Of a stretch of DNA of 64,000 bases, positions 30,859 to 41,143 are shown one piece after another. The notes under the pieces were generated by a model. The model was not told the DNA's origin. It was given only the letters and a program-made list of their open reading frames with translations, and did no database searches. Source of the DNA: Vitellaria paradoxa (taxonomy: Eukaryota; Streptophyta; Magnoliopsida; Ericales; Sapotaceae); the NCBI GenBank assembly GCA_019916065.1, contig CM034240.1:39297389-39361388 (forward strand), in the 5' to 3' direction. Each line of letters begins with the position of its first letter. Position 1 is the first letter of the stretch. The position numbers and the translations under genes were made by a program.

Positions 30859-32975
30859 TCTCTCAACTTATCTCTATATTTACTACATCAAATTTGCTAA
30901 ATTGGAGTGAATTGCTAACAGAACAATTAATTTACCTGTAATCAAAAATAATATTTACTAACAATATATAAGCAATTAAAATTAGCCCAATTTTTACCTA
31001 TAATTTAATTAATCAGGTCTCCCATCCACATAAAATTATGGGAAAAACACATAATATTTATTAACATCTAATATTTTACTTTTATTATTTTTGATAAATA
31101 ATTAGATTGAATAATGATAAGCAATTAAATAATAAACAATATGGAAATATGTAAATTACGTTAATAAAAATATTAATTTGAGCAAAATAATTTTTCTAAT
31201 CACTAGAAATTCTATATTTTAAAAAAAAATTATATTACACACAAACTAATATTCTTTTTAATTAAAGAGAAAATCCACCTCGAGTTTGGGCGGTAAGCCA
31301 CCATATTAGATGGAGACTATAATACCTTTGGCTCTTCCTTTGTGTTGTGTTGTGTTGTGGGAGAGGGCTAAAATTAGATATATATTCTTTTTGTTTGGCA
31401 ATAATCACTTCTAGGAAGGTGAATGACAGGCTAGGACTATTCCATTGAGGTTTAATGATCCTAGCATCAATGGCTTTCCCTTGTATCGGTCAATACCATC
31501 GGATCGATTAGGAAGAATTTTTCATCTTTCGGACGTGTTTACACCATCTGAACCCAACTCCTTTAAATAAATCGTCCTATTTGTTAATGGCAGGACGGGG
31601 ACTCACATTCTGGGAATAAAATTTCATTTCATCCGGAGTGAAGTGTTAGTTTAGATAAGAACGATTATTTTATAAAATTGTGATTTTGTGACAATTATCT
31701 ATATATTTTCGTTCACTTATATGGATTATAGTGTGTTATATTAAATAGATGACTGTAATAATATATAAATTAAGTAGAGTTAATCAAGTGAATTTGACGA
31801 ATAACATAAAATCGTACGATTTGTACAAATACGGATACATGTACTGATAACTATGTTAATATTGGTTATTTTTTTGTAGGTCCTCCCAGCACTAATGGGA
31901 TTATTCCATTAATTCCATCGTGGAAGACATATATATAGTTTTGGCTGTTCGTGTTTGGACAAATACTTTTAGCGATTTTTTTTGCCTCAATATTTTACCT
32001 TTCCCAATCCTATCATTCTATTATATCCTATATTGATATGTTATTTATTTTTGTTTTAGTTCATATTGTCACACTTTTCCTATATTTTACTCTAGCACAC
32101 TCCATACAGTACTTGAAAAACAAATTTCCCAGTACGTTACTATTGTTATCATATATTGTACAATTATAATCGTGTCTAGTGAACTAAGTAATCCTGATCT
32201 TAGCCCATATGTCTACTTTGTCGTTGCTATTTGTTCGTGTACCTTCATGGCATTATTGACCTACATTTTTTACGAGGATGTTGGCAAAATAAGGACCACA
32301 TTTACCCTGCAAGCCTTGGCCTGTTTGTTGTATTATTTTCTGCAACACAAAAGAATCTATGCATTATTTTACTTGGTGCCTTCTGCAGTGGGATATTTGA
32401 CATTGGTAAGTTGTAAATACTCTTTTTAACTGCTTAATTGTTGGTAGTGTTTAATTTTTGCATTAATTATTAATTCATTTATTAACGGATTATTGGAAGT
32501 GACGGCCCCGTGGAGGACATCAATGTGGCTTTCTTAAGGATTATTTCCCTTACTTTCAGTGTCCCGCCAAATTACGAAGACTTTCATTTGAGATCTGTTG
32601 TATGACTAGTTGATGGATAAGAAATACTTATGATGCATTGATTGATAATTTAATTTTGGAATACTTTAATATTTAATTTCGCTAGCTAATTTTATGTTTT
32701 AATATTTTTGTAAGAGGGACCCAGTGCTTGCTGAAAATTTTCAAAGAAATTAGTGGGAGCTTTTTGTTTTTCATATCTACCAACTTCAGAAAAACTTTTT
32801 GTTTTTCATATCTACCAATTTCAATTTGTTTGACACTTTCTGAACTATATATTTTTACAACAACTTATCTTTTTTGTGTACTTGTTCTATTAGAACTCTG
32901 CCTCTAATTAACAGATGGTCAAACCTTTTTAGCTTCAAGCTATGTCTCTTGTTGTACCATTTTCAACTTGATTAA
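30859..32975. other. Intergenic; hydrophobic ORFs of doubtful status at 31951-32429
   Basis: 31300-31680 is moderately complex but has no recognisable domain. Two overlapping-frame ORFs (31951-32169 and 32172-32429) encode Leu/Ile/Phe/Tyr-rich peptides that could be membrane segments, and ATTG|GTAAGT at about 32402-32411 resembles a splice donor. No family is recognised, and T-rich DNA gives such peptides by chance, so no gene is called. Confidence 0.3.
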
Positions 32976-33132
32976 GGATGCGTTTAGAGTGATAAAAAGT
33001 AAGATAAAAAGAGATAAAGTGAGATAATTTATAAATTTGTAATTCGCACAGTAAGATAAAAAGTAAATAACTTTTAAAAGTTTCAGAGTTTTTTAGAATT
33101 TGTTAGAATTTTTAACAAACCAAATGCACCCC
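32976..33132. mobile_element. Short MITE adjacent to the 33143 element
   Basis: 157 bp with ends GGATGCGTTTAG and AAACCAAATGCACCCC, imperfect inverted repeats. Only 10 bp separate it from the next element. Left flank TAA, right flank AAT; the target duplication is uncertain. Confidence 0.5.
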
Positions 33133-33142
33133 AATTATTTTA

Positions 33143-33542
33143 GGGGCCGTTTTGAGTTCTAAAGAATTTCTAAAAAAAACTTTAAAAGTTTCAATTTTTC
33201 CAATCACCAAAAAAATTTCAACTTTTTTAAAAATTTGTCAAAGTTCATTGAAACAAACCATTATAGTATGTTCCAATAGATTTTAGCAGATTTTTTAAAA
33301 AAGTTAGATTGATATTTGTATCAAAAAGTTTCATAAAACTTAAAAAATTTTCAAGATTCTTTACTAAAATTTTACCACGTATCACTTTATATAATTTTTA
33401 ATAACTTTATATCAAATCAAATACAAATATCTAACTATCATTTTAAAATAACTTTTTACACTCCAAATTTTAAAAAAATTTCACTTTTGTTAATTTTGTT
33501 TTATTTTTTTTTATTTTTTTTTTCAACACTCAAAACGGCCTC
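33143..33542. mobile_element. Tourist/PIF-Harbinger-like MITE, TTA target duplication
   Basis: 400 bp. Ends GGGGCCGTTTTGAGT and ACTCAAAACGGCCTC are inverted repeats with one mismatch in 15. TTA lies on both sides (33140-33142; 33543-33545). Complementary T-rich and A-rich arms suggest a foldback. No ORF. Confidence 0.85.
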
Positions 33543-33545
33543 TTA

Positions 33546-34632
33546 ATTTATAACCTTATGCTAAAGGTGAAAGTTATTAATGTTCTCTAAACTTTAAAAA
33601 CTTACTTTTGTAGATTTTGTAAGCAAAACTAAAGCATAGTTGTACATAGAATTAATTTTTAAAGTAAAAAGATAAAAATATATATTCAAAATCGAATTAA
33701 ATTAATTAATGGGTGTGAGTGCAAGGGTGCAAAGTAAAATCGTATAAATACATTTTTTAAAGTTATTATGAGTCAAAATAATTATATTTAATAGATTTTT
33801 TAACGTTTATATTAGTCTAAAGCATAAAGAGTAATAATAATTTTCGCTTTTAGAATTTAAAAACTACCATTAAATTGTTAAAATTAAAATTTTAAAATTT
33901 TAAAATTAATAATGATTTTTATTTTTAAGAACAGAGATTTCACCCTATAATACTAATTTCTCCCTTTTTTAGAATGGCTCCAATGGCTACTTACCCTGTT
34001 CGAAAACAAGTTCAATGTTAATTTTGGGAGCTTAATTAGTAACTGTAGATCTTGCCGCGAAAGGTTGTTTATCTTAATATTGGGTTAGTTTTTGATTAAA
34101 GTCATCCAATTATTCATAAACCTGCTGCTTGCAAAATTAATTATGACCCTGCAATTTAACTAGTACTAAATTATTCTTTGGAAGCAAGAAACAGAATAAT
34201 CCTACGAGCCCAATCAGAGGGGAGATTCCACACAATATAGGAATCTGGTTCCGAAGATGTCAGCTAGTTTACCAAAGATAAATTTTGTCACATTTTACAG
34301 GAAGAATGTCAAGAATTTTATAGAAAAATGTGACAATTTTTGGATAAAAGATATTAAAAATTCTATTGAATGTAGAGAATAATTTTATAAAACATCGTAA
34401 GTAATCTATGTAATTGAAATTGTGCCTCTTGAATCAACATTAGTTGAGGAAAAAAAAAACAGATTTTGCTAAAAGAAATAGATAAAAGTACGTTTTTATT
34501 AATTTTTATACTAAAATAAAATATTTTTTTATTTTTAAAAAAGTCTCAATACATGATTTACAAGCAAAATTACTGTACTTATTTTTTCAACAATGACACA
34601 TCAGCCCCTATAATACATGAGACATTAATTTA
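33546..34632. other. AT-rich intergenic, nothing recognised
   Basis: No ORF, RNA gene or element end was identified. The stretch 33970-34280 is slightly less AT-rich (for example GGCTCCAATGGCTACTTACC) but has stops in all frames. Confidence 0.5.
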
Positions 34633-34788
34633 AGCCGTGTTTGGTGGAACTAAAAATTATCAAAACTCATCAATTTTAACTAATTTTTATATTTTTTTCT
34701 AATCAAATTTCTATACATATCACCTTTATATCATATCTTTTTACTTTTATTGTATTTTTTAACTTTTTTTTATGAACCAAACACCCCC
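34633..34788. mobile_element. Short Tourist-like MITE, TTA target duplication
   Basis: About 156 bp. Ends AGCCGTGTTTGGTGGAAC and GAACCAAACACCCCC are imperfect inverted repeats flanked by TTA (34630-34632; 34789-34791). The one-base placement is ambiguous because the flank reads TTAA. Confidence 0.65.
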
Positions 34789-34791
34789 TTA

Positions 34792-36186
34792 ATAAATTTG
34801 ACAAATCCTATTAATTTTGTCGACCCAATTCAATTAATTTTGACCTAGCTTTGATAATATATCTGTAAAAATCCAATCCTAATTTGTTCCTACGCTTTAG
34901 GGTAAGGGTTTGGGGCACCCTCAATTGGATCCTAACCCTACCAAAAGCTAACTTGACACATTTAATTTTGTTTTATTATTTTCTTAATTATTTATTTGTA
35001 CCATATCAAAATAGATAATAGGCATGGGTATTTTTATTATCATAAGGGTGGAGACTCAATTAATTCTCCCATTTATAATTAAAAAATTAAAACATGTATG
35101 AATTTACAATAATTATTAATAAAATTTATTTATTTTTAAGACTAATTGGTTAATTATTATATTTTAAGACAAGTTGTAATTAATTTATTTTAAAAATATA
35201 TATAAAAAAATATTTTTTAGACAGTTTCAGAATTGAATATGCACAACTCTGACTCGACTCAATTTTTACGGCGACAAATCAAGCCGAATCAACTTAATTT
35301 TCAAATCAAATTGACTCATTTTACATGCCTACATAAATTCTCTCTCCAATAATAATAATAATTAGTTGAAGCTTTAGCTAATATTTTATCATACATAAAT
35401 TCTTCCTAATGACAACAATTAGTTGATAGCTCACTCCATCAATTCATCATCTCTCTAGTAAGAGATGGAGCGATGGGAGTACTCCCTTGGTGTAAACGAA
35501 GTTAATACCCAACTCCACGAGAAAACATTTAAGACAGAACACAAATTTACGCTTGTCATGGTGGCCGACTCATTAAATTATTTTTACGCACTAAATATAT
35601 ATTAATTTTTTTAGAAACTAATTATAAAAACATAGCCTATTGTGAATATAAATTCAAAAGAATTGAATTACGGTAATTCACAAATAATAATTTTATTCTA
35701 ATCGAGGAAATTTTGTATCAAGGAGCTCGACAAAATGCCATCGTCAATGCTCAAATTGACTAATGAAATTGATATATCTTATAATTGGCGTGGCTTCCAG
35801 CAACTTCTGAAATAAATAATCTTTTTTGTTTTTTTGCAAGGCATAAAACAAATAATCGAGTATAGCAATGTTTATACATTCTTTGTGCCCATTTACCCGA
35901 CTGGAGTCATAGTTTTTTTTTTTTTTTTGTGAAAAAAATTCAACCATTATTTTAATCCATATAATTTTATTTCTCTCATTACTAAGATTGTTATTGATAA
36001 AAAATTTGTCAAAATAAAAAGAAAATAACAGAGATTCAGAATTATTTCTCATGAAAATTTGAGAAATTATAAATAATTAAATTAAAAATATTAATTAATG
36101 AATACTTTTTATTTTATGTTCAAATAATAATACGTACTTGACATTTTCTGTTTTCTCCTTCTTTTCTTACGTACCTTTTTTCCAAT
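34792..36186. other. AT-rich intergenic, nothing recognised
   Basis: No gene. The minus-strand ORF 35744-36052 is low-complexity Asn/Lys/Phe sequence with no domain and is considered chance. Confidence 0.5.
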
Positions 36187-36738
36187 GTTTTAAAAATCGA
36201 ACTGTTCATCGAAAAAGTGATCGGGTCACAGGTTAGTGGTTCAACTGGAATTGAACCGGAGTTGAATCGTGACATCATAAATATATTTAAATATATAAAT
36301 AAAATATAAAAAATATGTTAAAATTATATAATAATTTAAAAAACTTATATTTGTTCATATATATTCTTCTATTCTGTTTTGTTTTACTAATAAAAAGTGT
36401 CAACAAAATATGTTGTAAAATAAAATTATTTAAAACTAATATATTATATAAGTAAAATCAAGCAAAAATAAGAAACAATAACTATTAGTGGTTTAGTGGG
36501 ACAATAGTACTTTACCACAAACTAGACCCAAGTTTGATTCTAGGCTGGTGCATTTAGTTTATTTGTTTTACCATTCAAAGAAATAAAAAAAAAAAAAAAA
36601 CTGGGTTTAACCTGCAAAGCCGGTACTGGTTCTCGCCGATTGAACCGAAATCGGTTCAACCTTCCACTAGGTTTTACTGCTTGACTAGACTGTTTCTTGG
36701 ATTGGTTGAACTGGCCGGTTCGATCCGATTTTTAAAAC
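36187..36738. mobile_element. TIR element with GTTTTAAAAATCG ends and GGTTCAA-rich subterminal sequence
   Basis: Left GTTTTAAAAATCG and right CGATTTTTAAAAC are inverted repeats with one-base slippage, flanked by AAT (or CAAT). Subterminal blocks rich in GGTTCAA/TTGAACC (36235-36270; 36630-36720) match a motif style widespread in plant miniature transposons. AT-rich core, no ORF. Confidence 0.65.
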
Positions 36739-37376
36739 AATGCTTTTTTCTATTACTTTTCCGTTTCATTCCTTTTTTTTCCTCTCACCTAGTACTTCCT
36801 CCAAACATACCTTAACTAATTCTGTACAAAAATATATATCTATATAATAAAACACATCATTTGATGTGATATTTATCTTACATGGCTTGAGAGAGAGAGA
36901 GAGAGAAAGAGGGGGGGATGGGGTCGGTTGGGTTGTATTATTGGGTTGGTTGGATTCAATTATTATTTTACGTGGCTGGCCTATGAGGGTGTAATTGTGC
37001 ACTCTGACTTATTTTAGAATTTAATACAATGGCATGTTTGTGTAACTTTCTAGGAAAAGTCAAAGTATACACACAAATTTTGAAATTTGAAATTCAAATA
37101 AATAAATATATTTATGTATATTATATATTTTTTTAAATTATATAAATTATATTTTACTTATATTATCTATAAATATTATAGAGAGCTATACAACAATAAT
37201 AATAAAATTATACACATTTAATAAACAATCTATAGATACGTATTAGAAAAAGTCAATTAAATATTTTATTTAAAAAATATATTTAAACTTTAATTTTTTT
37301 AAAAAATAAACATTAAAATGAAAATTTCAATTTTAATGTACCTAAAACTTAAGTTTTAAATGTATATACTTTTACA
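36739..37376. other. AT-rich intergenic with a GA microsatellite
   Basis: (GA)n at about 36890-36906 followed by GGGGGGG. The only ORF (36766-37002, minus) is low complexity. Nothing else is recognised. Confidence 0.5.
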
Positions 37377-37380
37377 TTCT

Positions 37381-38225
37381 ATGTCATTTATATAATAAGG
37401 ACGTTTAAAATTTTGAATTTGAGATATTTTTAACTATTGAATTTGCTAAATAGTCAAGATTATTTTTTTTTTCTTTTACTCTTCTCATTTTTTTTTTGAA
37501 TATTTTTTATGTAAAAGATTTTAAATTAATATTTTAAAAATGTGATAATATTTGTAATAAATAATAAAATTTTATAACTTAATATTTTTATTTTTATAAG
37601 TTATTTTTACACTTTTTTTATGTATGTTTGCTTTATAAATTTAAATATAAATTATTTACATGTTAAATTATGTTTATGTACCTTCAAGTACAGGCAATTG
37701 CTAGTATATTATATTTTGTAAAATTATACATATATACACTTTTACACTACGTGTAATTTATATAATAGGGAAGTTTAAAATCTTGAATTTGAGATATTTT
37801 TAACTGTTAAATTTGTTAAATGATCAGAATTATTTTTTTCTTTTTCTCTTACTCTTCCAAATTTTTTAATAATTTTTATATAGCAAATGTCATTTATATA
37901 ATAAAAAAGTTTAAAATTTTGAATTTGAGACATTTTCAACTGTTGAATTTACTAAATAGTCAGGATTATTTTTCTTTTTCTCTTACTTTTCCCATATTTT
38001 TTTGAATACTTTTTGTATAAAAGAATTTAAGTTGATATTTTAAAAAATATGATAATATTTGTAATAAATAAAAAAATTCTATACCTTAATCTTTTTCTAT
38101 TAATGATTTTTATTTTTACAGGTTATTTTTATACTTTTTATGTAAGTTTATTTTATAAATTTAAATTTGTGTTATTTACACGCCAAATTATTTTTCTGTT
38201 TCTTCAGGCACAGGCCATTGCTATT
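37381..38225. mobile_element. Tandem Helitron-like 3' modules
   Basis: Module 1 (37381-37705) ends with a hairpin TGTAC-CTTCAA-GTACA (37677-37692) followed 8 bp later by CTAGT (37701-37705). This is the 3' architecture of Helitrons, rolling-circle transposons (hairpin then CTRR). Module 2 (37887-38225) repeats the sequence at a 506-bp offset and ends CTATT after a decayed hairpin. A partial third copy lies at 37751-37870. No replicase/helicase ORF is present. The 5' TC end was not located, so classification is tentative. Confidence 0.5.
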
Positions 38226-38380
38226 AAAAAAATATTCAAAAAATATGAAAAGAATGAAATAAAAAGAAAAATAATTCTGGTCATTTAGCAAATCCAACAG
38301 TTAAAAATACATCAAATTCAAAATTTTAAACTTTTTATTATATAAATAACACAAAGTGTAAACGTGTATGTATTTAAACT
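38226..38380. repeat. Inverted partial copy of the Helitron-like module
   Basis: AAATTCAAAATTTTAAACTT and TTATTATATAAATAACA near 38318-38352 are complementary to the module start (TTTATATAATAA ... AGTTTAAAATTTTGAATTT at 37894-37924). The tandem modules therefore end in an inverted copy that could fold back on module 2. Confidence 0.55.
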
Positions 38381-38459
38381 TTAAGTTGTAAGCACATTAA
38401 AATTAAAATTTTAACTTAAATATTTATTTTTGATAAAATTTTAATGAAAATAAAAGTTT

Positions 38460-38880
38460 AAAGATATTTTTTTTAATAAAAAAATTTAGTTGACTCCGTC
38501 AAATTTTTATAACAAAAATTATCAATTTTTTTATTCATTTTTACATTTTTTTATAAAAAATCTAACGAAAATGTGAAAGGAAGAGCGGTAAAATAGAAAA
38601 TCGCTCTTCCTTTCACATTTTCATTAATTTTTTTTAATAAAATCTTCTAAATAAATTTAAAATATTAATGATTTTTGTAAAAACAAAAATTGACGAATAT
38701 GTAAGATAAGAAGGGGTAAGATAAAAAAAACACTTAAAATTTTGATTAGTTTGACATGTTCTGTTAAATTTTAATGGAAGCGGTGTCAATATTAACAATA
38801 TTTTAAAATAAGGAACATAAGAATAATTTTTTAATATTAAAAAGTGTAAGTGTAATTACCAAATACTGAGTAAGGGAAGG
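38460..38880. mobile_element. Partial relative of the 20183 foldback element
   Basis: GTCAATATTAACAATATTTT followed by AAAATAAGGA at about 38786 matches the right half of the 20183-20696 element, as does GTGTAATTACC near 38847. The end (ATCTTACCTTA) is decayed. Confidence 0.5.
38567..38622. repeat. Perfect 21-bp hairpin with 14-nt loop
   Basis: GAAAATGTGAAAGGAAGAGC plus G (38567-38587) is exactly repeated as its complement at 38602-38622. The CG-containing stem stands out from the AT background. It is probably the centre of a collapsed foldback element; a small-RNA role is speculative. Confidence 0.75.
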
Positions 38881-39415
38881 TATATATATCTTACCTTAAA
38901 TAATATTATTTAAACAAAGTGTTCAAAATTAGATAGCATTTGAGTAGAAAAAAAAATCAAGTGCATAATATTTTATTTATTTATTTATTATTGTTATTAT
39001 TATTATTTTTGGAGAAAAATAGATGGTCCAACGTGCTGTCAAAATCACATCAACACGCTCAAAAAGAAAATTGAAAATCGCATCAAGTGAAAACAACAAA
39101 AAAAGGGCCCCGTTTTGACTAACTTCAGCCCGCGCAGTCAGTGGGCGACTTCAGGCCCCCTTCATCGCCACGGGGCTTGCCGCGGAGGATAACATGATAT
39201 ATATATATATATATATATATTCACACCAAATTTCTTCACCATTTCCATTCATTTTTTTTTCCATCAAAAACCAACCAGTAAAACAAAGACAATGTGTACA
39301 GACAATAGGAAGAGGAAACAGGATCAACCATGTTCTCCTTTCCTACATTGATAAGGTACATATCACACCACCCCCCCCCCCAAAATAAATAAATAAATAA
39401 AAAGGGTCAAATTAT
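38881..39415. other. Intergenic with microsatellites, 3' flank of the EEP pseudogene
   Basis: Contains (TA)n at 39197-39220 and a C-run at 39370-39381. A GC-richer patch at 39105-39190 (TTCATCGCCACGGGGCTTGC) is unassigned. No gene. Confidence 0.5.
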
Positions 39416-39608
39416 CTATCTATTTCTTGTGATTTCCATACACCATTCGAAGAAGAAGCTAGAGTTGGTTATTTTTACAATTTTCTGTTTAGATTGCCTC
39501 CTTTTTCTATTAGCGCATCCGCTTTCTACTTTGAATACGTCAACTTTCACTATACGATGATCAGAAGTCCCTTTCGAAGAATAAACAGAATACGGCCCTG
39601 GAACAAAC
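39416..39608 (-). pseudogene. EEP pseudogene last exon, 3' part
   Basis: Resumes at the other side of the copia with the duplicated GTTTG and reads FVPGPYSVYSSKGTSDHRIV, then a basic tail NRKRRQSKQK and a TAG stop at 39416-39418. Removing the copia plus one duplication copy rejoins the codons without loss, which shows a clean insertion. Confidence 0.88.
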
Positions 39609-39687
39609 TGTTAAAAAAAACCAAATTAAAATTAAATTAAAGGTAAAATAGCTTCCACGAAACAATGAAATGAAAGGTAGAAATAAA

Positions 39688-39724
<37 letters not shown>

Positions 39725-40590
39725 TTTTTCTTTTAAGACTAGAATAACAGTTGCAATATATATATATATTATCAGAATAGAAAATGTAGAAAGACCGAGA
39801 ACTGTGATGTACACAGTTTCCTTAAAACAGATTCGTCCCCTCTACCTGTGCTCAAGGTTATATGGACGTCTGTTTCCCACGATGCAATGATTAACAGCAC
39901 CGAAGATAGCACAGCACTTCGATACTTTCGACAAACAGTGAACAAACGCAGAACACTATCACTAGAAAAGGATAAGGAAAATACGCAGAGAAATAAGATG
40001 AGAAAGAGAGTCTTTTGCTGCTGGTGTAACTCCTGGAAGCAGGGAAAAAGACTGTATATATAGATAATGTGGGGGAAAGGGCAATCTGGGAATTAACATG
40101 CTGCAGTTACAGAATTGATTAACAGAATTTTAATTCTGTAATAAACTCATTCGAAAGGTTTATAATAGCAGGATTAAATCTGTTAATTATATTATATATA
40201 ATTATGTACTGTTACATAATTAATACAGTATCTGTAACTGCCGCTGGATAATTAAAAGGCTAAAACTGGACTATTCGCGAGACCCGCTTTTCGGACTGAC
40301 ATTCGTGTCCGCAGGTCGCGCCCTTGCACACGACAGAAGTTTACTGGGCCTCCGTCGAGGCGTAGGATTTGCCCCCCCTGCGCGTGCACGCGAGGCATAG
40401 TATACTTAACATTGGTTACCACTCATAAAAAGTGTAACCATATATGAAGCACTTAGCCTCTTACCTCTTTTCCAATGTGGGACAAGTGTTTCCACACTTT
40501 CCACTTAGCCTTTCACACTTTCCAATTCAAGAGTACTTGAAATGCAATTTCTCATTCACCATTTCCTATTTAATTCCAAATTTTCCAACA
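39609..40590 (-). repeat. 3' LTR of copia 3
   Basis: 982 bp. It contains a (TA)n run, a GC-rich block at 40270-40395 (GCGCGTGCACGCGAGGC) and a segment of about 50 bp near 40130-40180 absent from the 5' LTR. CTTAAAACAGATTCG at 39825-39839 (plus strand) is complementary to the leader next to the 5' LTR. Confidence 0.93.
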
Positions 40591-41143
40591 GTCCCCCACA
40601 TGAATGGAAATTGTTTTAATATAAATTTGTGATAGTGTTCAATAGTTGAAACCTGCATAGGATAGGTAGGAGTTATCCCTTGAACCTTCCTTTATGACAA
40701 TATATTTACTTTACTAGTTGTTCAGCAGACATGATGTCCTTGAACTGAACTGCTTTTTTATGTAAATGAACCATATATTGCACACAGGAATCATCTAAAC
40801 ATTTGTTCAATTCTCATGATTATGCTCGTTTTGGCCATGAACATCAACCTGGTTCTGTAAGAGTTTCTAAAGAATTGAGCCCTAAACAATTCTCCTTTGA
40901 AGCGGCCCCACTTCTCTCTCACATAGGTGATTTCTTAATCTTGAGTAATTTACTTACTCTACTTAAGAATCATTAAAGCAAACCTTTGCTATCCTTTTTC
41001 TTTCAATATCACTGTTTCATTTTAGGAATGGGTTGAGGGATAGCCCCCCATAGTGACCTTATTAAGTTTTATAATTAGGTTGTCCCTTTGAACTTAAATC
41101 TTGGGATCTCCAGTCAAATAGGTTGGGTTTCCTTTATAAAAGC
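40591..41143 (-). other. Copia 3 spacer between pol stop and polypurine tract
   Basis: About 550 bp of non-coding element sequence between the pol stop (41144) and the 3' LTR. No ORF of note. It includes the polypurine tract at its LTR-proximal end. Confidence 0.75.

Noticed and set aside
31951..32429. Two ORFs coding hydrophobic, membrane-like peptides near a GTAAGT
   Set aside because: T-rich DNA gives hydrophobic translations by chance; no family was recognised and the frames do not join without a shift.
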